DNA of 19,447 nucleotides from JAQVWU01 sp964628455 (GCA_964628455.1 CAZVPD010000062.1:1-19447); one strand, 5' to 3'. Positions 6,555 through 14,520 are shown, counted from the stretch's first letter. A program made the numbers and translations. The notes: generated by a model from the sequence alone, not told the origin.

Positions 6555-8018
6555 TTAATTCGCAAGATAATACTCGGTCGTTTTTTCTATGTCGGCCCTG
6601 ATCTTGTCCTCGATGGCCGCTATCTTCGAAGCGATGCCCGTCTGTTTTGCCGAAGCGGCGTTCATGACGGTGTCCGAAAGCTTGCCCCAGCCGTAGATCT
6701 GCTCCAAAGCGAATACCCGGTTTCCGAGGATGATGTCGAGCATTTCCGCCGACTCGTTGTCGCGTATGTATTTGCCCTCGAGCAGGACGTCGTAATAGAC
6801 GCTTCTGACCGAACGAAGGGATTCGGCGCACAGGTTGTCGATGATGACGGCGGTCCGCTCCGCGTCGGGATTCGTGACCGGAACGCCCAGAGCAGCGGCA
6901 TAGGAGGCGGTCAGCGTGACGTGATCCTGCGTATCCTCGTATTTGGGGAAAGGAACGATGCCGAATTCGCCGTCCATCTGACGAAGCTTTTTCAGCGAAC
7001 CCAGCACTTCGCAGTAAAACAGCGTTTTGCCTTCGATGAACATGTCGTGCCAGGTCTTTCCCGCGGCAAGTCCCTTCGTGGACCCTTCCATGAAGAAACC
7101 GCCGTCCTGAACGGCGAAGACCATTTCGACGACCGCTTCGTATACCTCCGCGAATCTTTCGGACACGGGCTCGTAATAAGGCAGATTTTCGCTGTCGCGC
7201 TTTATCGGCGACTCGCCGCTCGCATAGATAAACGGCATGGTCACTCCGCCGTATGCGGTCGCCCCGAACTGATCCGCGGCCGTCCACTTGCCGTCCCCGT
7301 CAAGGTCCGCGGCGGCGGCGCTGATCATCCGGTCGAAAGTCTCGAAAGTCCAGTCCCCGTCCCTGACATTTTTATAGACGTCGCCCGTGTTGTAGTCCTG
7401 CTGAATGTTTTTGTTGAAGCCGAGGACCCAGGCCGATTCCTGGAACATAAAATGCAGTTCGCCGCACAGCACATACAATGTATCGCCGATGGTAAGACCG
7501 GAGATGACGCTCTGATTCCACCATGCGCCGTCGAGTTTCAGGGAAGCGAGGCTGTGCAGGTCATACAGATAGCCTTCGGTTCCGTAGGGAATGACGAAAT
7601 GCAGCTCGTTGAAGAAGATGTCATAGGCGTCTTCGTTCGCTTTGAGGCATTTGTCCATCGTCGAGTTGACGATATTGTATTCCTCGCGCTGTTCGCTGAT
7701 CCCGATATTGAGTTTCTCTTCGATCCTGCGGTTGCGTTCGTAAACGGCGTCGTTGATGACCTCGCCGTCAAGCGCTTCCGAGTCGATCTGCGTCAGCGCA
7801 AAATTGCTGATGTTGTTCAGGATCCTGAACGAATAGCCCCCGTAGTCCCCTGTGACAAGGCCTGCGTAGATGTCTTCGGTTTCGGGTTCCGTTTCGGCGC
7901 TGCTTTCTCCGGTAACGGCCGTTTTCGCACCGCCCGCATCGGCGCATGCCTGAAGCAGAAAGGCGGAAAACAGAACAAGGCATAAGAACAGAAAAGCGGA
8001 CTTTTTCATGGCATTCAT
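6555..8018 (-). CDS. Extracellular solute-binding lipoprotein (second of a pair)
   Basis: A family 1-like ABC-type solute-binding lipoprotein, 487 residues from the chosen start. The frame is open further upstream (to 8066), but GGAGG lies five bases before the ATG at 8018 and the signal peptide follows at once, so the longer start is rejected. Lipobox LQAC is at 22-25. A Thr/Glu-rich linker precedes the binding domain. LDGAWWNQSV and the EF-hand-like DLDGDG at 238-243 are shared in kind and position with the neighbour upstream, which marks the two as paralogues. Aromatic-rich segments and the two-lobe length fit an oligosaccharide binder, but the ligand cannot be read from sequence. It follows its paralogue by 37 bases and is ended by the terminator at 6501-6532. 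No permease gene is present nearby. Confidence 0.87.
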   Translation of the reverse strand: MNAMKKSAFLFLCLVLFSAFLLQACADAGGAKTAVTGESSAETEPETEDIYAGLVTGDYGGYSFRILNNISNFALTQIDSEALDGEVINDAVYERNRRIEEKLNIGISEQREEYNIVNSTMDKCLKANEDAYDIFFNELHFVIPYGTEGYLYDLHSLASLKLDGAWWNQSVISGLTIGDTLYVLCGELHFMFQESAWVLGFNKNIQQDYNTGDVYKNVRDGDWTFETFDRMISAAAADLDGDGKWTAADQFGATAYGGVTMPFIYASGESPIKRDSENLPYYEPVSERFAEVYEAVVEMVFAVQDGGFFMEGSTKGLAAGKTWHDMFIEGKTLFYCEVLGSLKKLRQMDGEFGIVPFPKYEDTQDHVTLTASYAAALGVPVTNPDAERTAVIIDNLCAESLRSVRSVYYDVLLEGKYIRDNESAEMLDIILGNRVFALEQIYGWGKLSDTVMNAASAKQTGIASKIAAIEDKIRADIEKTTEYYLAN

Positions 8019-8055
8019 GACAGCCTCCGGACAGAATTCACGTAGATCATGCGCG

Positions 8056-9537
8056 TCAGCCCGCATCCCGTTCAGCGAATAATGCGAGCGTTTCTTCCAT
8101 GGCCTTGACGTCGGCGTCCTTCAGTTTCGCGATCGACGAGGCGAGTTCGGGGCTGGCGGAAGAGAGCAGGGTCGTGTAGAAGGAGGAGCAGCCTCCCCAG
8201 TCGAAGATGAACCCGATGTCGAAAGCGCGGCTGCGGAAAATGATGTCGAGCATTTCGATAGACTCCTCGTCGCGCGAATACTTCGTTTTGATGGAGGTCT
8301 CTATATAGGCCGGGAACGAGGTTCTGCCCGATTCAAAGGTGATCGCCTCAAGGAGGATCCCGGTCCTTTCGAGGTCGGAATTCGTGATGGGCACCGATAC
8401 GGAATTGGTGTTGCCGTAGGTCATGATGATGCTGTAGTTTTCCTGCGTCTCGTCGTATTTGGGATTGGGCAGGATCCCGAAGTCGGTTTCCAGCCCGCGC
8501 AGCAGCAGAACGCGGTTCATGCCCGTGATGTAGAACAGCATGCGGTTGTCCTCCATGGCCGAAGCGGCTCCCTCGGTCCACACATCCGTATAAGTTCCCT
8601 TGAATTTGTCGAAGAACAGCGTGATGGTTTTGTCCGCGAGGATCTTATAGGCTTTGTCGAACGCGCTGACGGTGCGTTCCCCTTCAAGCGAGTATTCGGG
8701 AATGTCGTCCTGATTTTTCGTGAAGATGCGTATGTCCGCGCCCAGCATGAGGGCGTTTACGTTCCAGGCTTCCCCGAAAGTGCCCCATGAATCGGCTTCT
8801 GAAGGCAGCCCGTCCCCGTCCACGTCATACGAGACGGTTTTCGCCATGTCATACATCTTGTCGAGCGTCCATTTGTTGTCTTTGACGAGGGTATACGGGT
8901 CCTCGAGGTTCCAGAGCCCGATCATGGGCTTGGCAAAAAGGGTCACCCATGTGCCGTGCTTATCCATCAGGGTAAAGTCGCTGACGGTCACGAACAGTTT
9001 ATGCATGATCGACAGCTGGCTGTTGGCGTTCTGATCCCACCATCCGGCATCGAGGTCGATAAACGGGACGGTCAGCAGGTCGCAGAGCAGCCCGTCCGCC
9101 GCAAGCGCGGCGGCGGTGGAGATCGAATCGCCGTATATATCGAAGTCGTCCGAGCCTGCCAGGATGCTTTTGCTCGCTGCGGACTGGCAGCTGATGTTTT
9201 CGATCATCTTAATATAGACGTTGTAGGTCTCCTCGATGAAGATGTTACGCGTCATGACCGCGTCGTTGACGACATCTCCCGCCTTTTCTTCATACCAGAC
9301 GGTGTCGAAGATATACCAGTGCGTGTTGCCGTTGTTGAGTCCCCGCGAAAGCGAGCGGAATTCATAGCCCTCGAAATCCCGCTGGGGCAGGTCGGGCCGC
9401 GGCGTTTCGGTTTCGGCCGCTTCGGTTCCGGCCGGGGCGGAGGTGACGGCGGCGGATTCGCCTTCTTTATCCGCGCAGGAAAAGACAGCGGTTAAAAGCA
9501 GGACAAGCAGGACCAGGACCGAAAAAGTTTTTTTCAA
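8056..9537 (-). CDS. Extracellular solute-binding lipoprotein (first of a pair, TTG start)
   Basis: A 493-residue solute-binding lipoprotein that should deliver a carbohydrate or similar solute to an ABC importer at the outer face of the membrane. Signal segment 5-19, lipobox VFSC with Cys21, then a Thr/Glu-rich linker (about 29-50). The binding domain includes GDVVNDAV (87-94), LDAGWWDQN (162-170) and the calcium-loop-like DVDGDG at 238-243, matching its downstream paralogue. The start codon is TTG: GGGAGG lies six bases upstream, the frame holds no upstream ATG before a stop, and the signal peptide begins immediately. A consensus promoter lies 72 bases before the start codon. The paralogue follows by 37 bases. 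Ligand unknown; mannoside or pectic oligosaccharides are suggested only by context. Confidence 0.88.
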   Translation of the reverse strand: MKKTFSVLVLLVLLLTAVFSCADKEGESAAVTSAPAGTEAAETETPRPDLPQRDFEGYEFRSLSRGLNNGNTHWYIFDTVWYEEKAGDVVNDAVMTRNIFIEETYNVYIKMIENISCQSAASKSILAGSDDFDIYGDSISTAAALAADGLLCDLLTVPFIDLDAGWWDQNANSQLSIMHKLFVTVSDFTLMDKHGTWVTLFAKPMIGLWNLEDPYTLVKDNKWTLDKMYDMAKTVSYDVDGDGLPSEADSWGTFGEAWNVNALMLGADIRIFTKNQDDIPEYSLEGERTVSAFDKAYKILADKTITLFFDKFKGTYTDVWTEGAASAMEDNRMLFYITGMNRVLLLRGLETDFGILPNPKYDETQENYSIIMTYGNTNSVSVPITNSDLERTGILLEAITFESGRTSFPAYIETSIKTKYSRDEESIEMLDIIFRSRAFDIGFIFDWGGCSSFYTTLLSSASPELASSIAKLKDADVKAMEETLALFAERDAG

Positions 9538-9598
9538 AATATTCCTCCCGTAATCTCTGATTTATTTACCGGCTGTATCTGTTCACGTGGTTATATTT

Positions 9599-9618
9599 TT
9601 CTTTTTTTATTTTATCAT
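9599..9618. repeat. Twenty-base sequence identical to bases 1-20
   Basis: The -10 region and initially transcribed bases of the solute-binding protein promoter are identical over 20 bases to positions 1-20 of the window (minus strand: ATGATAAAAT followed by an A-rich run with one G). Both copies cover an extended -10 and the likely start site. It is either a conserved promoter core shared by co-expressed genes or AT-rich convergence. Confidence 0.7.
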
Positions 9619-9637
9619 ATGGAAACTGCAATGTCAA
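9609..9637 (-). promoter_or_regulatory. Consensus sigma-A promoter of the solute-binding protein operon
   Basis: On the minus strand -35 TTGACA (9637-9632), a 17-base spacer and -10 TAAAAT (9614-9609) preceded by TGA, an extended -10. The start is predicted near 9602, leaving a leader of about 65 bases. The leader contains the palindrome CACGTG (9584-9589). This is one of the strongest-looking promoters in the window and implies high expression, as is usual for solute-binding lipoproteins. Confidence 0.85.
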
Positions 9638-9739
9638 TGAACATATATTTCATTTATATCGTTATTATTTGTGTATTATGCCCTGTAATACAGATACCGG
9701 GTATGCGTAAAAAGTAAAAACTTAATAAATAAATGTCTG

Positions 9740-11572
9740 TTATGACGGCGGATGATCCGCCGCCGTGCATGGAACCGGTCGGTCCGTCCGGTCCGGGACC
9801 GCGTTGTTTTCATAAAAAGGCAAATATTTGCCGTGCGGCAGCACATCGATCACGGTGTTTCCCCTCCAGAAAACGGTGATCTCCCGCTCCGGTTCGCCCG
9901 GAATGTTTTCCACACGCTGCACTTGTCTCAAAAACCGTACGGGATAGGATACTCTGATCCTGTCCCCCGGAACGGCTGATTCAATAAGAACATAGCCGTT
10001 TTCCGTCCGCACTTCCTGCCGGGCGCCGTTTACTTCCAGTACGATCGTATCCGTATCAGCCCAGTCCGCATACCGGACGCAGTATCTGCCGCCGCACAGG
10101 GCGTTGATGCAAACGCCGTTTCGCTCCGGAAGCAGGGAGGCAACGTCCGCGTAGTCGGATCTGCAGGAAAAATTCATATGGACATACACCGTGTCACCGC
10201 TGCGTGTCACGGTATTCTTCCATGCCGAATAGACTGCACGCATGCCCTCCGGCGCGCAGCACCCCATCATGTCCATGTTTGTGCCGTTAAAAAGACGGTC
10301 ATTGATTCCGACCGCGCCGAGAAAACCGCCTTCTATGCGTTCGGCTTCCTTCAGTCCCCGCAGACCTTTCTCGCCCGGATTGCGCTCCGTATATAATTTT
10401 TTATACGCGTCCGTAATAAAGAACTGCGCGCGCCGGATGTAATTCCTGATAAACCGCTCCGCCGTATTATAATAATCCGTATAACCGCATTTGGCCATAT
10501 ACAGCGCAATATTGATCACATCCGCGGCGGCGCAGGTTTCCGATCTGAGCGGATATGTCATGGATTCCGGGATCCACCCGTAGTCCGTGCCGCGTTTCAG
10601 GCAGAAATCGAGGATCTTTTTGCACCATTCCGTGATCTCCCTGTCCTGCGTCAGACAGGCGATATGCGCGATACCCCATACATTATGTCCGCGCATATGG
10701 CTGTGATGGTCGAAGGAACCGTCTTTTCGCACCAGCAGTAAAAACGATGAAGGATCGGGCAGGGTATAGACCGTTTTATTGTCCGCCATTTCCGAAAACT
10801 GCTTTTTTTGTTTTTCGGTAAGATCCTCATAACGATTGAGTATCCAGCGGTCACGCAGAACGCCGTTCATTTCTCCTTTTGCAAGCGCATGAGCAAATTC
10901 CAGGGCTTCCCCGTCGTGAAAAGTTTCCGAGTAAACGGCGACGGCTTCCGGCTGCATGGCGGGGGAATACGGCGTCCCGTTGCTGATCGCGGGGGAATCG
11001 TCCGTATCATAAAAGCTGTTTCCGTTCGGATAGCAGATACCCGATTCGTCTCTGACGGAATGACGGCGCAAATTTTCGAACATTTTTCTGCAAAGCGGTC
11101 TCAGCTTTTCGTTCCCGGTCCGCGTATATTCGCCGCACAGGGCAATCAGCAGTTTCCCGGCTGCCCACGGAAATGAATACGGCTCATCCGCGTTGTTGCA
11201 GCATCCGGAAACGAGCGTACAGCCGTAACTTTTATCAAGATACCGCAGGGCGCGTTCCCTGACGCCTGCGGCTGTCTGATCGGCGGCGTCGCTTCCCGTC
11301 ATTTCTTTCATATAACCGTATTCGATCAGCATTCTCAGGTCCGTGTCTCCCGCCGTAATGATCTCATGTTCAGTCTCCCCGACCCAGGGAGGACATCGCA
11401 TCAGGTCAATACCGAAGCGGCATTCATAACCGAGCTCCGGACGCGGGTTGTTGATCAGATAGTTCATGGCGTCCCGTGCCATTGCGGTCAGGTCGATTTC
11501 CTTCTCCTCGGGAAAAGGAATTTCATCTGTACGGCGGATACTGCCGTGGAATCCTTTCAGGTTCAAATCCAT
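9740..11572 (-). CDS. Divergent GH127-like glycosidase (cytoplasmic)
   Basis: A 610-residue protein that I place, with caution, near GH127/GH146 beta-L-arabinofuranosidases. The middle is alpha-toroid-like with many Trp, His and Cys residues. Glu345-Thr-Cys347 (SETCAAAD) and Cys438-Cys439 (MGCCAPEGMR) correspond to the Glu/Cys/Cys-Cys zinc-thiol site of GH127, where one of the paired cysteines is the nucleophile. The C-terminal part (about 450-555) has the GH127-type beta-sandwich pattern, with VNG, ENGYV and GDRI. I could not assign the acid/base Glu. There is no signal peptide. The frame is open to 11737, but that would overlap the upstream gene; the ATG at 11572 follows AAAGGCGG and begins a plausible N-terminus. 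It follows the beta-helix gene by 103 bases. Alternative: an uncharacterised six-hairpin family. Confidence 0.72.
   Translation of the reverse strand: MDLNLKGFHGSIRRTDEIPFPEEKEIDLTAMARDAMNYLINNPRPELGYECRFGIDLMRCPPWVGETEHEIITAGDTDLRMLIEYGYMKEMTGSDAADQTAAGVRERALRYLDKSYGCTLVSGCCNNADEPYSFPWAAGKLLIALCGEYTRTGNEKLRPLCRKMFENLRRHSVRDESGICYPNGNSFYDTDDSPAISNGTPYSPAMQPEAVAVYSETFHDGEALEFAHALAKGEMNGVLRDRWILNRYEDLTEKQKKQFSEMADNKTVYTLPDPSSFLLLVRKDGSFDHHSHMRGHNVWGIAHIACLTQDREITEWCKKILDFCLKRGTDYGWIPESMTYPLRSETCAAADVINIALYMAKCGYTDYYNTAERFIRNYIRRAQFFITDAYKKLYTERNPGEKGLRGLKEAERIEGGFLGAVGINDRLFNGTNMDMMGCCAPEGMRAVYSAWKNTVTRSGDTVYVHMNFSCRSDYADVASLLPERNGVCINALCGGRYCVRYADWADTDTIVLEVNGARQEVRTENGYVLIESAVPGDRIRVSYPVRFLRQVQRVENIPGEPEREITVFWRGNTVIDVLPHGKYLPFYENNAVPDRTDRPVPCTAADHPPS
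9746..9762. repeat. Inverted repeat at the 3' end of the GH127-like gene
   Basis: CGGCGG (9746-9751) and CCGCCG (9757-9762) form a 6-base GC stem around a five-base loop, overlapping the last codons and nearly reaching the stop. The following minus-strand sequence is AT-rich but has no immediate T tract (T5 begins about 25 bases later), so it may weakly terminate or protect the 3' end rather than act as a standard terminator. Confidence 0.5.
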
Positions 11573-11675
11573 ACCGCCTTTGTCGTTTAAATTTTGTTTC
11601 CGGATCGGGGAAGGTTTGAAGAAATACAGCTGCTTTGCGCTTTTCGCATGCCAGCTTTTCCGGAACGGCCGGGTT

Positions 11676-13358
11676 TCAGGACTGCCGCAGATCGAGCACA
11701 AAATCGCCGATGACAAAGAGGCGGTCGCTTTCATCAAACGTATATTCCGGAATCATGCTGTTGGACCGGTCAAGCTCCATTATCACAGCCGCGCTGCCGG
11801 CATAATCCGCAAGACGGTTCCGTTTAACGGTTCCGTCGGCGGAATGGATCCTGTTCCCGGTGAAGCCGGCTATCCCGTCGTCGGGCGTGTGAAAAACAAT
11901 ATCGCCGGATGCTATAAAAACATTGCCGGTATAGGTGATGCTGCGGCTGCGCTGAAGCGTGATCTTCATATCGCCGTCGTTGTTGACAAACAGGTTGTGT
12001 CTGTACAGATGGTTTCCGCACATATGATTATGGTTCGGATAGGCGCAGCCTATGGCCGCGTTGTTCTCGACAAGCCAGTCCGACGCGGTCTCATCGAGAT
12101 AATACGCGATACGCAGTCCCTCTCCGCCGGACGGTTTCATATTGTAGGCCAGATTGCCCCGCATGATCCCGCGGTGCGAGCCGAACGAATAGATGGCCGC
12201 GCCGTCGTTGAGCACCTCCATGCCGTCATGCAGGATATTCCCTTCAACGGAAAAATCATCTCCGCCGCAGTTTATGATGCTGTAGGTCGTATGGTGCACA
12301 TGATTGCGGAGGATATGGATATTGCCGGCTGCGATGCCTATGGCCGAAGGATAATAAAAGCCTGTATGGCGGATGTGGCTGTCGCGCAGAACCGATTTAT
12401 CGCGGGTGATTCCCGAGTATAAGCTTACTCCTCCGGCACCCGTTCCGGATATTTCGAGATTGAAAAAATCGTTGCTTTCAAGCGTACCGTGACCTTTTAT
12501 GCCGTAACCGCCGACAGCCTTTATTTTTATGTCGTGCAGCCTGCAGCCGGTCAGACCCCCGCTGATTTCGACGGCGCCGGGCATCGCCTGCGCGCCGAAT
12601 CCTGCTGTGACGCGCGGTGTGTCCGTTACGGTTAACTCGAAGCCTTCGATCTCGGAATGTCCGGCGGTTTCTTTGATATCGAATATGCTGTATCCTGTCG
12701 GCAGATAGGCCGGTGTTCTCTCGTCTTCACCGTCGAGCGGTTTGTAGCGGATTTTTCCGGCCTTTATGTCATGATAAAACGTGCCTTTCCCGGTGAAGGC
12801 CTCCGGCAGATTCCACAGGCAGTATTTTCTGACTCCGAAGGAGCCTGCCGGATGTCCGCTCTCCTGAACAAAAATGATTTTATCGCCTTCAACGGAAGCG
12901 ACTGTAAGAAGCGAATCGTCCCAGCTGTGTATCAATGTTATTTCCGCGCTGTCAAGTGTAAGTCCTTTTACCGCACCGGGCTTTACGGTCACGGCTGACA
13001 GCTCCTCATGGGTGGGCTTGCGCTTCCAGCCCCCTCCCGTCGTGCTCATCCACGGGACGTCGAAAACAGTGTCGTGTTCGGCAAAGCCCGTATCGGGATA
13101 CCGTGCGCGCGTCCGCAAAGAACCGTTGACGACAAGTACGCGCGCGGGTATATTCAGACCGGTTTCACAAACAAGGTCTTCCCCTTCCCTTTTCCAGCTT
13201 ACGGCGGTGCCTCCGGCCAGAATCGCCCCGTATCCCTTCAGGTGGACAGGTTTAGTAATGGTATAATGCGCGTTGGTATACACGCCGGGTGCAAATTCCA
13301 TTTCTCCGCCGCGGTCAAGTGCTGCCTGAATGTCATCGCTTGGCGTTATTTTAATCAT
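11676..13358 (-). CDS. Right-handed beta-helix enzyme, GH141-like
   Basis: A 560-residue right-handed parallel beta-helix protein. Residues 5-60 show the start typical of pectate-lyase-fold proteins (IQAALDRGG, FAPGVY). Next comes a segment characteristic of GH141-like enzymes: NGSLRTRARYP (78-88), a Trp-rich part near 101-111 and IHSWDDS (143-149). The helix coils run from about 230 to 490 with HHTTYSIINCGGDD (355-368), LNDGAAIYSFG (383-393) and AYYLDETASDW (418-428), whose acidic residues are candidate catalytic groups. Characterised GH141 members act on rhamnogalacturonan-II fucose or xylan; the substrate here is unknown. No signal peptide is visible, so it probably acts in the cytoplasm on imported oligosaccharides. 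AAAGGAG six bases before the ATG fixes the start. A polysaccharide lyase is the main alternative. Confidence 0.78.
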   Translation of the reverse strand: MIKITPSDDIQAALDRGGEMEFAPGVYTNAHYTITKPVHLKGYGAILAGGTAVSWKREGEDLVCETGLNIPARVLVVNGSLRTRARYPDTGFAEHDTVFDVPWMSTTGGGWKRKPTHEELSAVTVKPGAVKGLTLDSAEITLIHSWDDSLLTVASVEGDKIIFVQESGHPAGSFGVRKYCLWNLPEAFTGKGTFYHDIKAGKIRYKPLDGEDERTPAYLPTGYSIFDIKETAGHSEIEGFELTVTDTPRVTAGFGAQAMPGAVEISGGLTGCRLHDIKIKAVGGYGIKGHGTLESNDFFNLEISGTGAGGVSLYSGITRDKSVLRDSHIRHTGFYYPSAIGIAAGNIHILRNHVHHTTYSIINCGGDDFSVEGNILHDGMEVLNDGAAIYSFGSHRGIMRGNLAYNMKPSGGEGLRIAYYLDETASDWLVENNAAIGCAYPNHNHMCGNHLYRHNLFVNNDGDMKITLQRSRSITYTGNVFIASGDIVFHTPDDGIAGFTGNRIHSADGTVKRNRLADYAGSAAVIMELDRSNSMIPEYTFDESDRLFVIGDFVLDLRQS

Positions 13359-13426
13359 TTGAATCTCCTTTTTATGTCAGATAGGACGAATACGGGGTCA
13401 GACACAGAACAGGTACGTATTTGTAT

Positions 13427-13485
13427 CCGATAAAAATGCCTTTCCTAAGGCAGGCTGCTTTTTTTCTGTGAATGCTGTTATCCGG
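13427..13485 (-). promoter_or_regulatory. Structured leader with a terminator-like hairpin (possible attenuator)
   Basis: On the minus strand TGCCTT-AGGA-AAGGCA (13452-13437) is a perfect 6-base stem with a four-base loop followed by TTTTTAT, an intrinsic terminator shape. It is enclosed by a second pairing: CCGGATAA (13485-13478) with TTATCGG (13433-13427), seven pairs with one bulged G, which uses part of the T tract. Thus terminator and outer stem may compete or stack. It may simply end read-through from the ferredoxin operon, or, if the promoter at 13508-13516 is real, act as a regulated leader about 90 bases before the start codon. No known riboswitch class is recognised. Confidence 0.4.
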
Positions 13486-13507
13486 GCTTATTTTCTTTCG
13501 ACTATGT

Positions 13508-13516
13508 ATCATATCA
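13508..13516 (-). promoter_or_regulatory. Candidate extended -10 promoter for the beta-helix gene
   Basis: TGATATGAT on the minus strand is an extended -10 with a good TATGAT hexamer, but no -35 match is seen at the expected distance (GATGCA there). An A-rich stretch lies upstream. The start would be near 13500, giving a leader of roughly 140 bases. The absence of a -35 suggests weak basal activity or dependence on an activator. Confidence 0.4.
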
Positions 13517-13730
13517 TTCTTTTTTTGTTTTGCATCTATTGATAAATTTTTTTACGCCGGCTCCCGATAAATTGGTCTGTTTTATCTTGGAATTGTTCGT
13601 GAAAACAGGATCGTTCAGCTTTTTGCAGAAAAAACAGAACTTTTAACCCCCGGGATTCTTCTTAAAATGAGATCGCAGGACAGAGTTATTTATTACAGAT
13701 CCATCTTGTCAAGGCCGGCTGACGGCGGTT

Positions 13731-14489
13731 TTACAGGTTCTGAATTCCCTTATACTGTTTGACCGGTTTTTTATGGATGAGAACCGTGATCGCTTTTTCG
13801 GGGCAGGCGTTGACGCATCGGTAGCAGAGCGTGCAGTTGTCCTTCTGGACCACCCTTTTATGGATAAGCTCCAGATTGTTCATCGGGCAGATCTGCACGC
13901 AGATGCCGCAGCCGGTGCAGCCGCCGTCCGTCTTTGCCGAACCGGCGGCTGCCGTTTCCATCGCCGGAAACGGCCCGCCCTGGATCAGACCGAGGCAGCG
14001 GGAGAGGAAATTGAATCCCCTTTTTCTGACGATGCCTTTTTCAATGTTATCGCAGGCCTTCTCGAGCTTCTTCCCGGCTCTCGACAGGACCTTTTTATTC
14101 TCATCTCCGTTTGTCACTTTGAAAAGCGGGAAATTGCAGAGGTTGTTGGGCATATTGAAATGTTCGGCGTACAGGACTCCGGAATGCCCTTTGGGGAGCA
14201 GATCAAGAAAAACAGCGGCGCCGTCGCCCGAAAACATCAGCTGGGTGCAGAAAACGATCAGCTTTCTGCCTTTCAGCGCGTCCGTATGGCGGATAACGAA
14301 TTCACGCATGATGCGAGGGACCCGCGACCCGTAGACCGGATAGCAGAAACCGACGGTCTCGTTCCGCAGGATAAGGCTGTCGAAATCCTGCTTTTCTTCG
14401 ATCGAATGGCACTGAGCGTTCATGCGGGCGGCGAACTTTTCCGCTATGTATTTCGAGTTGCCCGTTCCGGAAAAATAAAGCATCAGCAT
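13731..14489 (-). CDS. EFR1-type protein: flavodoxin domain fused to a 2[4Fe-4S] ferredoxin
   Basis: A 252-residue cytoplasmic electron carrier. Residues 1-170 are a flavodoxin-like domain with the FMN phosphate loop SGTGNS at 7-12 and a typical second segment CYPVYGSRVP (49-58). Residues 191-230 form a two-cluster ferredoxin: Cys191, 194, 197, 201 and Cys219, 222, 225, 229, in the standard CxxCxxCxxxCP pattern. This is the EFR1 family arrangement common in Clostridia; its partners are generally not known. The first ATG is favoured, with AAAGGA ten bases upstream, over the Met two codons later. It begins 31 bases after the GH38 stop and so appears to be the last gene of the GH2-GH38 operon. 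No redox enzyme is next to it, which makes the placement odd. Confidence 0.9.
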   Translation of the reverse strand: MLMLYFSGTGNSKYIAEKFAARMNAQCHSIEEKQDFDSLILRNETVGFCYPVYGSRVPRIMREFVIRHTDALKGRKLIVFCTQLMFSGDGAAVFLDLLPKGHSGVLYAEHFNMPNNLCNFPLFKVTNGDENKKVLSRAGKKLEKACDNIEKGIVRKRGFNFLSRCLGLIQGGPFPAMETAAAGSAKTDGGCTGCGICVQICPMNNLELIHKRVVQKDNCTLCYRCVNACPEKAITVLIHKKPVKQYKGIQNL

Positions 14490-14520
14490 AGACAGGCGGT
14501 CCTTTCGTGAGCATGCGGTT

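Larger units (their letters stand above)
13359..13730 (-). other. Non-coding spacer before the beta-helix gene
   Basis: A 372-base AT-rich stretch between the ferredoxin gene and the beta-helix gene, with no credible reading frame on either strand. It holds, in minus-strand order, an imperfect AT inverted repeat (TTTTAA/TTAAAA at 13662-13667 and 13641-13646), an 8-base direct repeat (GATAAATT on the plus strand at 13566-13573 and 13541-13548), a candidate extended -10 at 13508-13516, a long-range stem with an internal terminator-like hairpin at 13427-13485, and the ribosome binding site. It is the largest non-coding gap in the window and the most likely control region for the beta-helix/GH127-like pair. 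Confidence 0.8.

Noticed and set aside
6381..7985. A 534-codon plus-strand open frame opposite the solute-binding protein gene
   Set aside because: It crosses the terminator at 6501-6532 and mirrors a clear lipoprotein gene. No family features are visible; it is a composition shadow.
8019..8066. Upstream start for the second solute-binding protein
   Set aside because: It would overlap the preceding gene and bury the signal peptide; GGAGG five bases before 8018 marks the true start.
11573..11737. Upstream start for the GH127-like gene, and small hairpins in the 103-base gap
   Set aside because: The longer start overlaps the end of the beta-helix gene and adds a Cys/Ser-rich segment unlike a domain. 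The hairpins (for example TGCG/CGCA) have no T tract and are too short to call.
13641..13667. TTTTAA/TTAAAA inverted repeat as terminator of the ferredoxin gene
   Set aside because: The stem is AT-only with a 15-base interior, and the T tract on the minus strand is separated by several bases. Too weak to call.
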